This document shows, one piece after another, positions 7,362-13,219 of a stretch of DNA of 13,879 nucleotides. Below the pieces are notes generated by a model. That model had not been told where the DNA came from. It searched no databases and worked only from the letters and a program-made list of their open reading frames with translations. Position 1 is the stretch's first letter, and every line of letters starts with the position of its first letter. This DNA is from an uncultured Curtobacterium sp. (GTDB lineage Bacteria; Actinomycetota; Actinomycetes; Actinomycetales; Microbacteriaceae), in the NCBI GenBank assembly GCA_913774725.1, contig CAJYIG010000273.1, forward strand, positions 1 through 13,879, read 5' to 3'. The translations under genes and the position numbers were made by a program.

Positions 7362-8060
7362 ATGCGCCCCTCGTACGATGACCTCGACAGCACCACGCCC
7401 CGCCGCGGCACCCGCGGCACCGGCCCGCGCGGCCCCCGCTTCGGCGGCGCGCGGCAGCACCACGGCCATGGCTTCCCCGGCCGCGACCGCGGCGACAACG
7501 ACCACGGCGGTCGCGGCGGCTTCGGTGGCTTTGGCCCCGGCGGACGCGGCTTCGGCCCGGGCTTCGGTCCCGGGTTCGGCGGCGGCCCCGGGTTCGGCGG
7601 CGGCCCCGGGTTCGGACGCGAACGCCGCCGTCGCGGCGACGTCCGCCTCGCCATCCTCGGCCTGCTCGCCGAGGGCCCGCAGAACGGCTACGCCGTGATC
7701 AAGACCATCGCCGAGCGCACCGGCGGCGCCTGGAAGCCGAGCCCCGGCTCGGTCTACCCGACGTTCCAGCAGCTCGTCGACGAGGACCTCGTCGTCTCGA
7801 CGGGCGACGGCCGCAAGACGCTCTTCGAGCTCACCGACGCCGGCCGCGCCGAGGCCGAGGCGAAGGCGGACGAGATCGCCGCCGCGTTCGACGCAGCGCC
7901 GGGCATGCCCGACACGCAGCGAGAGTTCGTCGAGGCCCTCCGCAAGGCCATGGGGGTGCTGCACGTGTACCGCACCAGTGCCTCCGACGAGCAGACGAAG
8001 GCCGCGACGGCGAAGGTCGACCAGCTCCGCAAGGACCTGCTGCAGATCCTCGCCGAGTAG
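7362..8060 (+). CDS. PadR-family transcriptional regulator with Gly/Phe/Arg-rich N-terminus
   Basis: The predicted product has 232 residues. Residues 1-90 are low complexity: RGT/RGP repeats, a His cluster (HHGHG, about 33-37), then GFGPGFG-type repeats ending in RERRRRGD. Residues 92-160 form the PadR winged helix, with LAILGLLAEGPQNGYAVIK, the recognition region WKPSPGSVYPTFQQL and the wing DGRKTLFELTDAGR. Residues 185-232 form the C-terminal dimerisation helices. Family role: repressor, often of efflux or stress genes, released by small ligands. The start is set by ATG 7362 with AAGGAG 5 nt upstream; the frame stays open further upstream but would run through the promoter. The gene stands alone, with a promoter/operator before it and a strong hairpin after it. 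Autoregulation is likely; the ligand and other targets are unknown. Gly-rich N-termini occur in other actinobacterial PadR proteins, so this is not an assembly artefact. Confidence 0.92.
   Translation: MRPSYDDLDSTTPRRGTRGTGPRGPRFGGARQHHGHGFPGRDRGDNDHGGRGGFGGFGPGGRGFGPGFGPGFGGGPGFGGGPGFGRERRRRGDVRLAILGLLAEGPQNGYAVIKTIAERTGGAWKPSPGSVYPTFQQLVDEDLVVSTGDGRKTLFELTDAGRAEAEAKADEIAAAFDAAPGMPDTQREFVEALRKAMGVLHVYRTSASDEQTKAATAKVDQLRKDLLQILAE
7575..7610 (+). repeat. Two identical 18-bp repeats within the padR-type gene
   Basis: TTCGGCGGCGGCCCCGGG occurs at 7575-7592 and again, identically, at 7593-7610, coding for FGGGPG twice. Related imperfect copies precede it from about 7549. The repeat keeps the frame, so copy-number change would alter the length of the Gly-rich segment without inactivating the protein. 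Confidence 0.85.
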
Positions 8061-8086
8061 CGGCGAGCGGTCCGCGCGACCCAGCA

Positions 8087-8132
8087 CCGGACGGGAGGCC
8101 CGTGGCGGGCCCGCCTCGGGCCTCCCGTCCGG
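8087..8132 (+). terminator. Strong hairpin terminator after the padR-type gene
   Basis: A perfect 16-bp inverted repeat (8087-8102 with 8117-8132, arm CCGGACGGGAGGCCCG) lies 26 nt past the stop. Its 14-nt loop is itself self-complementary (GGCGGGCCCGCC). No T-run follows. It makes the padR-type gene a single-gene transcript. Confidence 0.8.
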
Positions 8133-8162
8133 CAGCCGGTCACCCGGACACGTCCACGACGG

Positions 8163-8199
8163 CGACAGCCCACCGCAGATCACCTGCGGCAGCCTGTCG
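8163..8199 (-). terminator. Two-tier hairpin, probable terminator of the hydrolase gene
   Basis: Inner arms CCGCAG/CTGCGG (8173-8178 and 8184-8189) enclose a 5-nt loop. Outer arms CGACAG/CTGTCG (8163-8168 and 8194-8199) pair across a symmetric internal loop of 4 nt on each side. It begins 29 nt downstream of the hydrolase stop on the minus strand. Confidence 0.5.
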
Positions 8200-8228
8200 T
8201 CTTCGCGTACCTGTCGCGGGAGCGGTCG

Positions 8229-8849
8229 TCAGGAGGCGTCGACGAACGCGGCCACGTCGGCGAGCTCCCCGGCGGACACCGCGTGCGGCAGGCCGGCGTA
8301 GGTCCGGTCGGTCACGTCCGTGTGCGCGGCGGCCCATGCCTGCGTGCGGGCGGTGGCCTCGGGCGGGATCACCGGGTCGAGGTCGCCGTGCCCGAGGAAG
8401 ACCCGCGGCCGGACGGTCGCGACGGCCTCGTCGCGGGAGTCCGTCACCCCGGGCACCACGAACCCGGAGAGCGACACGGCGAACGCGAACGCCCCGGGTC
8501 GGGCTCGGAGCAGCTGCAGCGCCATCGACCCACCCTGCGAGAACCCGAGCAGTCCGATCCGCGGATGGTCGGCGGACACGGCGTCGATCCAGTCGAGGAC
8601 ACCCTCGGCGGCGTCGTCGACCGGCTCGAGCGCGGGGGACCCCGGCGTCCCGAGCGGGTACCAGGAGAACCCGGGCCCCCAGGGCATCGGAGCGCGGAGC
8701 GACGCGATCGTCCACGCGGACGGCAGCGCCGGCGCCAGGCCGAGCAGGTCACGCTCGTTCGAACCGACCCCGTGCATCGCCACGAGCAGGGGTGTCCCCG
8801 CGCGTTCGTCGGCCGGGCGGGTCCACTGCACGATGTCCGCATCGATCAC
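8229..8849 (-). CDS. Alpha/beta-hydrolase of the phospholipase/carboxylesterase family
   Basis: The product has 206 residues from GTG 8849, matching the usual 200-220 of this family of serine esterases. The oxyanion-hole segment is MHGVGSNE (25-32). The nucleophile elbow GFSQGG places Ser104, GHGDLDPVIP places Asp158 and GLPHAVS places His189: a complete catalytic triad in the right order and spacing. The enzyme should be a cytoplasmic carboxylesterase or lysophospholipase-like hydrolase of short acyl esters; the substrate cannot be read from sequence. No signal peptide is seen. GTG 8849 is chosen because the conserved domain begins right after it and a TAGCGT box sits 7 nt upstream, suggesting a leaderless mRNA. 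An in-frame ATG at 8924 would overlap the start of the divergent gene and add a basic, non-conserved extension, so it is less likely. The neighbour on the other side is the divergent DUF4916 gene. Confidence 0.88.
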   Translation of the reverse strand: MIDADIVQWTRPADERAGTPLLVAMHGVGSNERDLLGLAPALPSAWTIASLRAPMPWGPGFSWYPLGTPGSPALEPVDDAAEGVLDWIDAVSADHPRIGLLGFSQGGSMALQLLRARPGAFAFAVSLSGFVVPGVTDSRDEAVATVRPRVFLGHGDLDPVIPPEATARTQAWAAAHTDVTDRTYAGLPHAVSAGELADVAAFVDAS

Positions 8850-8856
8850 GTGGACA

Positions 8857-8862
8857 ACGCTA
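8857..8862 (-). promoter_or_regulatory. Candidate -10 box (TAGCGT) for leaderless hydrolase mRNA
   Basis: TAGCGT on the minus strand matches TANNNT and ends 7 nt before GTG 8849. There is no Shine-Dalgarno sequence. No clear -35 box was found. Confidence 0.4.
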
Positions 8863-8910
8863 GCCGTCCACAGCGACCGCGCCTTCCGCCGAACTCGCCG
8901 GGGCGACTGG

Positions 8911-8916
8911 TAGACA
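8911..8916 (+). promoter_or_regulatory. Candidate -10 box (TAGACA) for leaderless DUF4916 mRNA
   Basis: TAGACA ends 6 nt before ATG 8923, with no Shine-Dalgarno sequence in between. It lies about 50 bp from the divergent -10 candidate of the hydrolase gene, so the two promoters would be nearly back to back. Confidence 0.35.
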
Positions 8917-8922
8917 CGGTGC

Positions 8923-9465
8923 ATGGCCTCGCTCCGCACCCCCGACCCCGACTCCGGCTGGCTGTCCGACGAGGAACTCGCGAACGTCCGTCGTCGACTG
9001 CCCATCTGCTACGTCGAGGCACTGCCCGTGCGGACCGACGGGCTCGGTGTAGTGACCGAGGTCGGCGTCCTGCTCCGCGTCGCGCCGAGCGGCTCGATCG
9101 CCCGCACCCTGGTCTCCGGCCGCGTGATGTTCGGCGAGTCGATCCGCACCGCGCTCTTCCGGCACCTGGAGAAGGACCTCGGCCCGATGGCCTTCCCGCA
9201 GCTGCCCGCGAGCCCGACGCCCTTCACGGTGGCCGAGTACTTCCCGCTGCCCGGTGCCTCGGTGTTCACCGACGAGCGGCAGCACGCGATCTCCCTCGCC
9301 TACGTGGTGCCCGTCACCGGGACCTGCGAGCCGCGCCAGGACGCCCTCGAGCTCACGTGGATGAGCCCGATGGAGGCAGCGTCCGACGCGGTGGCCGAGG
9401 AGATGGAGGGCGGTCGCGGGGCACTCCTGCGCGCCGGCCTCGCCTCGGTCGGCGCCCTGCACTAG
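8923..9465 (+). CDS. DUF4916 / Nudix-like protein with degenerate Nudix box
   Basis: The product has 180 residues. The sequence from GWLSDEELANVRRRLPICYVEALPV (about 12-36) onward resembles the actinobacterial DUF4916 family, which has a Nudix hydrolase fold. The Nudix box should read G-x5-E-x7-R-E-U-x-E-E-x-G. Here residues 66-87 align as G66, E72, R80, His81 in place of the first Glu, L82, E83, Lys84 in place of the first Glu of the metal-binding pair, Asp85 in place of the second, L86 and G87. The frame of the motif is kept but the main metal ligands are changed. It may therefore hydrolyse a non-standard substrate, use different metal ligands or only bind a nucleotide. No signal peptide or membrane segment is visible, so it is cytoplasmic. 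It is divergent from the esterase gene and followed by a strong terminator. Family call fairly sure; activity unknown. Confidence 0.82.
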   Translation: MASLRTPDPDSGWLSDEELANVRRRLPICYVEALPVRTDGLGVVTEVGVLLRVAPSGSIARTLVSGRVMFGESIRTALFRHLEKDLGPMAFPQLPASPTPFTVAEYFPLPGASVFTDERQHAISLAYVVPVTGTCEPRQDALELTWMSPMEAASDAVAEEMEGGRGALLRAGLASVGALH

Positions 9466-9490
9466 CCCTCCGACCGACCCGCGCGCACGA

Positions 9491-9526
9491 CGAAGCCCCC
9501 GGAACCACGCGGTTCCGGGGGCTTCG
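9491..9526. terminator. Bidirectional terminator between DUF4916 and CsbD genes
   Basis: A perfect 16-bp inverted repeat (9491-9506 with 9511-9526, arm CGAAGCCCCCGGAACC) encloses a 4-nt loop. It lies 25 nt after the DUF4916 stop and 21 nt after the convergent CsbD stop, so it can end both transcripts. The near-symmetrical CGAAGC/GCTTCG ends replace a T-run. Confidence 0.9.
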
Positions 9527-9547
9527 CAGCGCGGTCGTGGACCGGCT

Positions 9548-9748
9548 TCAGTGCTTCTCGTCGCGGAGGGAGTCCGCGACGCCGTGCGCCGCGTCCTTCA
9601 CGTCGTCGACGCCCTGCTTGGCCGACGCCTTGGCCTGGTCGGTCTGACCCTCGGCCTTGAGCTTGTCGTTGCCGGTCAGGTTGCCGAGACCCTCCTTGAC
9701 CTTGCCGACGAGCTTCTCGCCGGTGTGGTTCTCTTCGCTGCCAGCCAT
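9548..9748 (-). CDS. CsbD-family stress protein
   Basis: The product has 66 residues, typical of this small family. It is highly charged and hydrophilic, Lys/Asp/Glu/Ala/Gly-rich with almost no aromatic residues. It shows the family pattern GEKLVGKVKEGLGNLTG (10-26) followed by NDKLKAEGQTDQAKA (27-41) and a Lys/Asp-rich amphipathic tail. CsbD was named as a general-stress protein under sigma-B control in Bacillus subtilis; its biochemical role is unknown, and homologues are often induced by osmotic, salt or nutrient stress. The start at ATG 9748 is secured by AAGGAG (9754-9759), 5 nt upstream. The frame stays open further upstream, but that part is not conserved. It appears to be a single-gene unit; a weak -10-like TACGTT lies at 9812-9817 on the same strand. 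I could not identify a stress-sigma promoter. Confidence 0.92.
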   Translation of the reverse strand: MAGSEENHTGEKLVGKVKEGLGNLTGNDKLKAEGQTDQAKASAKQGVDDVKDAAHGVADSLRDEKH

Positions 9749-9873
9749 ACGGTCTCCTTCCAACGACGGACGATTCCCCGTCGGCAGCTCTCGCCGCCTT
9801 CGGTGAGGGAGAACGTACGCGGGGGCACTCCCGCTGCTCCCACCGGACGTCCAGGTTCCGGATGCCAACGCGA

Positions 9874-9916
9874 AAGCGACAGGACGCCGCTGAACATCGG
9901 CGGCATCCTGTCGCTT
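9874..9916 (-). terminator. Hairpin terminator of the DEAD-box helicase gene
   Basis: A 17-bp inverted repeat (9874-9890 with 9900-9916, arm core AGCGACAGGA and TCCTGTCGCT) has a 9-nt loop, 63 nt past the helicase stop on the minus strand. The one imperfect position would be a G-U pair in the minus-strand RNA but a C-A mismatch in the plus-strand RNA. This argues that it acts in the minus direction. A short T-run (TTT) follows on that strand. Confidence 0.7.
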
Positions 9917-9933
9917 CCGCGGATCACTCGGTC

Positions 9934-9949
9934 CGATCAGGCCTGATCG
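9934..9949. repeat. Perfect 16-bp palindrome downstream of the helicase gene
   Basis: CGATCAGGCCTGATCG reads the same on both strands. It lies between the helicase stop codon and its terminator hairpin, so it would be in the 3' untranslated part of the helicase transcript. It could be a protein site, an RNA hairpin element or chance. Confidence 0.5.
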
Positions 9950-9979
9950 ACCCGAGCAGCGCGAGCACGGACCACCGGG

Positions 9980-11635
9980 TCAGTGGCGGTCGGCAGCCCC
10001 GGCCGGACGGGACGCGCGACGCGAGCCCCCGCGGCGACGACCGCCGCCGGACTCACCCGCGCCGGACCGACCCGCCGCGTAGCCGCCCTCGGACGACCAC
10101 ACCGGAGCGGACCCGCCACGCACGACGTCGCTCGACGCCCGACGGCTGCCGCCCGAACGGCGCTGACCGCCACCGGTCGCGCCGCCCGACGCCGCAGCGC
10201 CCGAGCCGTTCCCGCGACCGGCACCACCGGCCGTGGCACCCGCGGTGGCCGGACGGCCACCGCGACCACCGGCGGCGCGGCCCGAGCCACGACCTGCCGA
10301 GGCGGTCTCCGGAGCCTGCGTCGAGCCTCCCGACCGTCCGCCGCGACCACGACGACGACCGCCGCCCGCCGACTCGGCGCGACCGCTCTCGGTCGCGCGC
10401 GGCTGCCGCTGGCGCTGCTGTTGCGCCGGCTGCTCCGGCTCGAGGTGACGGATCGGCGCGACCTCGCCCACGAGCGCGGTGACGGCCGGCGAGGTCGCGG
10501 TGACCTGCTGCGGGGTGACCTTGATCGCCGCGGCACGCATCATCGGCGCGACGGCGCGGCGCTCGGCCGGCAGCGTCACGGTGAAGACGTCGCCCGACGA
10601 ACCGGCACGCGCGGTGCGGCCCGAGCGGTGCAGGTACGCCTTGTGCTCGGTCGGCGGGTCGACGTGCACCACGAGCTCGACGTGGTCGACGTGTACACCG
10701 CGGGCGGCGACGTCGGTGGCGACGAGCACGAGGGCCTCGCCGGACGAGAACTTGGCGAGGTTGCGCTCCCGGGCGCCCTGCGACAGGTTGCCCTGCAGGT
10801 CGACGGCCGGGATGCCCTGGCTGGTGAGCTGCTTCGCCAGGCGCTTCGCGTGGTGCTTCGTGCGCATGAACAGGATGCGGCGGCCGGTGCCCGAGGCGAG
10901 CGTGCGGACGAGGTCCTTCTTCGCGTCGGCGTCGGCGACCTCGAACAGGTGGTGGGTCATCGCCTCGACCGGGCTGGTCTCGTCGTCGACCGAGTGCATC
11001 ACCGGGCTGTGCAGGAACTTCTTGACGAGCTTGTCCACGCCGTTGTCGAGCGTGGCCGAGAACAGCAGGCGCTGCCCCTGCTCCGGCGTCGCCTGCATGA
11101 TCTTCGTCACACCGGGCAGGAAGCCCATGTCGGCCATGTGGTCGGCCTCGTCGAGGACGGTGACCTCGATGTCGCCGAGGCTCACGTGCCCCTGCTGCAT
11201 GAGGTCGGCGAGGCGACCCGGGCAGGCGACGACCACGTCGACACCGGCACGGAGCGCGTCGACCTGACGGCCCTGGCCGACACCGCCGAAGATCGTCGTG
11301 GTGTTCAGGCCCATCGACTTCGCGAGCGGCGCGAGCGTCGCGTCGATCTGGGTCGCGAGCTCACGGGTCGGGGCGAGCACCAGCGCTCGGGGACGACCGG
11401 CGCGACGCGGCCGACGGCTCGCGGCCAGACGGGCCGCGAGCGGGATCGCGAAGGCGATGGTCTTGCCCGAACCGGTGCGCCCGCGACCGAGCACGTCCTT
11501 GCCCTGCAGGGAGTCGGGCAGCGTGTCGGCCTGGATGGGGAACGCGGTCTCCTTGCCCTGCTGGGCGAGGGACTGGACCATCGGCGCGGGGACGCCGAGG
11601 TCGGAGAAGCGGATGTCGGAAGGAGTGGCGGTCAT
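9980..11635 (-). CDS. DEAD-box RNA helicase with long Arg/Gly-rich tail
   Basis: The product has 551 residues from ATG 11635. It has a complete set of DEAD-box motifs: Phe10 and the Q motif (about 32-36, FPIQ), GRTGSGKT (52-59), PTRELA (89-94), DEAD (162-165), SAT (193-195), VATDVAARG (305-313) and HRSGRTARAG (336-345). The two RecA-like lobes end near residue 398. Residues 399-551 are a low-complexity tail of RGG/GGR repeats, rich in Arg, Gly, Ser and Ala. Its only aromatic residues are in PVWSSEGGYAAG (about 511-522). Role: ATP-dependent remodelling of RNA, as in ribosome assembly, RNA decay and cold adaptation; the basic tail should bind RNA without sequence preference. The start is chosen at the first conserved residues, with GAAAGG about 6 nt upstream. 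The frame is open up to 11932, but that part is not conserved. It resembles RhlE/CsdA-type actinobacterial helicases; the exact subclass is unsure. Confidence 0.95.
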   Translation of the reverse strand: MTATPSDIRFSDLGVPAPMVQSLAQQGKETAFPIQADTLPDSLQGKDVLGRGRTGSGKTIAFAIPLAARLAASRRPRRAGRPRALVLAPTRELATQIDATLAPLAKSMGLNTTTIFGGVGQGRQVDALRAGVDVVVACPGRLADLMQQGHVSLGDIEVTVLDEADHMADMGFLPGVTKIMQATPEQGQRLLFSATLDNGVDKLVKKFLHSPVMHSVDDETSPVEAMTHHLFEVADADAKKDLVRTLASGTGRRILFMRTKHHAKRLAKQLTSQGIPAVDLQGNLSQGARERNLAKFSSGEALVLVATDVAARGVHVDHVELVVHVDPPTEHKAYLHRSGRTARAGSSGDVFTVTLPAERRAVAPMMRAAAIKVTPQQVTATSPAVTALVGEVAPIRHLEPEQPAQQQRQRQPRATESGRAESAGGGRRRGRGGRSGGSTQAPETASAGRGSGRAAGGRGGRPATAGATAGGAGRGNGSGAAASGGATGGGQRRSGGSRRASSDVVRGGSAPVWSSEGGYAAGRSGAGESGGGRRRGGSRRASRPAGAADRH

Positions 11636-11846
11636 CGTGACCTTTCGAGCCGGCACGTGCCGGCCGTGGGCGCGCTCGGGTTCGGCGCGCGGGCGGGATC
11701 CCCGCACCAGCGTGGCTGGCGCGGTCGCCGCAGCAGAGAGCCTGGCACCGGGTGACGGTGCGCGATCATCGACCGGATGAGGGTCGGGAGTCGGGGGCGT
11801 CCGTACGACGCACGAGGCGATCGGCGCCTCGAGTACCACCAGCATA
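11636..11846 (-). promoter_or_regulatory. Leader and candidate promoter of the DEAD-box helicase gene
   Basis: The 268 nt between the helicase start and the divergent GH114 gene hold no other gene that I can support. A -10-like TATGCT lies on the minus strand at 11841-11846 without a recognisable -35. If used, it gives a leader of about 200 nt, very GC-rich. At 11649-11664 there is a perfect 16-bp palindrome GCCGGCACGTGCCGGC, ending just before the GAAAGG ribosome site. As RNA it could fold into a 6-bp stem with an ACGU loop beside that site. Long structured leaders are known for cold-induced RNA helicase genes; that this is one is inference. Confidence 0.4.
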
Positions 11847-11891
11847 GCGGGTGCCCGTCGAACGAGCGGAGGCCGTTCGCCTCCGGCGTGC

Positions 11892-11897
11892 GATGAT
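11892..11897 (+). promoter_or_regulatory. Candidate -10 box (GATGAT) for leaderless GH114 mRNA
   Basis: GATGAT ends 6 nt before GTG 11904. No Shine-Dalgarno sequence is present, and the ATG at 11893 is out of frame. The hexamer is a weak match to TANNNT. Confidence 0.3.
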
Positions 11898-11903
11898 CCC
11901 CTC

Positions 11904-12743
11904 GTGCGCACGCGATCCGTCCTCCTGACCACCGCGGTCGCGCTGGTCGCCGTCCTCGGCAGCGGAGGCTGCGCCGAGGCTGCCGCGCCCGCCGCGTCGT
12001 CGGCGCCCTCGCACCGGGACCTGCCGACCTCGGGACGCCCGGACTACCAGCTCGGTGGCGGCTACACGCCGCCGTCGGGCGTGACGATCGTCGAGCGTGA
12101 CAGCACCGACCGTCCGGCCGCCGGCAAGTACTCGATCTGCTACGTCAACGGCTTCCAGACGCAGCCGGGAACGCTCGCCGAGTGGGAGCGCCGTGCTCCG
12201 TCGGCACTGTTGCGCGACGACGCCGGCGAGCCCGTCACCGACCCGGGGTGGCCGGACGAGGTGCTGCTCGACACCCGTACCGCCGCGGAGCGCGCCGCGA
12301 TCACGAAGGAGCTCTCGCGGGCGATCGCGCGGTGCGCCGACCGGGGCTTCGCCGCCGTCGAGTTCGACAACCTCGACTCGTGGACGCGGTCGGGGAAGCG
12401 CCTGACCCGGTCCGGGAACCTCGCGCTCGCGCAGGCGCTCGTCCGACTCGGGCACGAGCACGGACTGGCCGTCGGGCAGAAGAACACCCCGCAGCTCGGG
12501 AAGGCCGGTCGGCAGTCGACGGGCTTCGACTTCGTCGTCGCCGAGGAGTGCGTGCAGTACGACGAGTGCTCGGCCTACACGGAGGCGTACGGCAAGCGCG
12601 TGATCGACGTCGAGTACGCGGACACCCTCGACCGGTCGTGGGCGTCGGTGTGCGGGCTGCGCGACCGTCCGGCCATGACGATCCTGCGGGACCGCGACCT
12701 GGTCACCCCTGCCTCGGACGAGTACGTCTTCGAGCACTGTTGA
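11904..12743 (+). CDS. GH114 endo-alpha-1,4-polygalactosaminidase, secreted lipoprotein
   Basis: The product has 279 residues from GTG 11904. A signal peptide (basic MRTR, hydrophobic 6-18) ends in GSGGC with Cys23 as the probable lipidation site, followed by an Ala/Ser/Pro linker to about residue 45. The rest is one TIM-barrel domain of family GH114: YSICYVNGF (76-84), GFAAVEFDNLDSW (148-160) with the acidic Asp/Asn/Asp cluster typical of the active site, VGQKNTPQL (190-198), FVVAEECVQYDECSAY (210-225) and VIDVEYAD (233-240). Six Cys in the mature part (79, 144, 216, 222, 250, 279) suggest disulfides. Characterised relatives cleave partly deacetylated alpha-1,4-GalN/GalNAc polymers, such as fungal galactosaminogalactan and the bacterial Pel polysaccharide. 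Likely location is the outer face of the membrane. A hairpin follows the stop. Family call strong; physiological substrate inferred. Confidence 0.88.
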   Translation: MRTRSVLLTTAVALVAVLGSGGCAEAAAPAASSAPSHRDLPTSGRPDYQLGGGYTPPSGVTIVERDSTDRPAAGKYSICYVNGFQTQPGTLAEWERRAPSALLRDDAGEPVTDPGWPDEVLLDTRTAAERAAITKELSRAIARCADRGFAAVEFDNLDSWTRSGKRLTRSGNLALAQALVRLGHEHGLAVGQKNTPQLGKAGRQSTGFDFVVAEECVQYDECSAYTEAYGKRVIDVEYADTLDRSWASVCGLRDRPAMTILRDRDLVTPASDEYVFEHC

Positions 12744-12783
12744 CGGGGGACGGGGACGGCCGGGAGGCGCGGATCGCGTCGGC

Positions 12784-12805
12784 CCCGCGAGCTGCGGCTC
12801 GCGGG
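12784..12805. terminator. Hairpin terminator between convergent GH114 and GntR genes
   Basis: A perfect 9-bp inverted repeat (CCCGCGAGC 12784-12792 with GCTCGCGGG 12797-12805) has a TGCG loop. Flanking GGCC on both sides (12781-12784 and 12807-12810) can lengthen the stem with a small bulge. It lies 40 nt after the GH114 stop and 8 nt after the convergent regulator stop, so it probably serves both. Confidence 0.7.
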
Positions 12806-12813
12806 TGGCCGGG

Positions 12814-13173
12814 TCAGGCGGGCCAGGCGTCGCGCAGGGCCGCCGCGGCCTGGTCGGCGGACAGCCCGGCCTCGCGCGCAGCGGCCACCAGGGCGTGCGC
12901 TGCCGTGGCGACGGCGTCGGGCACCTCGGCCGGGCGCACGACCCGCGTGCCGGCACCCCGAGCGGTGTGCACGAGCCCGGCCTCCTCGAGCAGCTGGTAG
13001 GCCTTCGCGACCGTCCCCGGGGCGAGCGAGAGCTCCTCGGCGAGGGCCCGCACGCTCGGCAGGCGCTCCCCGTCCACCAGGTAGCCGGCGGCGATCTGCG
13101 CCGCGATCTGCGAACGGACCTGCTCGAACGGCGGCACCCGGCCGCCCGCGTCGAGTGCCACGAGTCCCGTCAT
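12814..13173 (-). CDS. Short GntR-family (YtrA-like) transcriptional regulator
   Basis: The product has 119 residues. Residues 12-75 are a GntR winged helix: PFEQVRSQIAAQIAAGYLVDGERLPSVRALAEEL (14-47) and LAPGTVAKAYQLLEEAGLV (50-68), closed by the wing TARGAGTRVV. Only about 40 residues follow, mostly Ala-rich helix, with none of the large effector domains of FadR, HutC or MocR types. This is the layout of the YtrA subfamily, usually repressors of ABC-transporter operons; no transporter is in view here. The start at ATG 13173 precedes the conserved domain, with AGGGTGG a few bases upstream as a possible ribosome site. The DUF1684 gene ends 46 nt upstream on the same strand with no hairpin seen between, so the two are probably co-transcribed. 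No effector can be deduced. Confidence 0.88.
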   Translation of the reverse strand: MTGLVALDAGGRVPPFEQVRSQIAAQIAAGYLVDGERLPSVRALAEELSLAPGTVAKAYQLLEEAGLVHTARGAGTRVVRPAEVPDAVATAAHALVAAAREAGLSADQAAAALRDAWPA

Positions 13174-13219
13174 GCGATCCACCCTTGTGTCCTGTCCGTG
13201 TGCTCGTACCGCCGTGGTG

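Noticed and set aside
7549..7615. GC-rich repeats in the padR-type gene as a frameshift or assembly error
   Set aside because: The 18-bp units keep the frame and match the Gly-rich N-termini seen in actinobacterial PadR proteins.
8850..8924. Longer hydrolase starting at ATG 8924
   Set aside because: It would overlap the first codon of the divergent gene and add an Arg-rich non-conserved stretch, while GTG 8849 directly precedes the domain.
8283..9647. A 454-codon + strand open frame across three genes
   Set aside because: It spans antisense to the esterase, out of frame through DUF4916, through a terminator and antisense to csbD; no domain is recognisable.
9983..11755. A 590-codon open frame on the + strand opposite the DEAD-box gene
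   Set aside because: It is a shadow of a gene with a complete motif set; the antisense product is low-complexity with no recognisable domain.
11636..11932. N-terminal extension of the DEAD-box helicase by 99 codons
   Set aside because: The extension is Pro/Arg-rich and unlike the family, overlaps the divergent GH114 start, and the conserved N-terminus begins at 11635 with a ribosome site.
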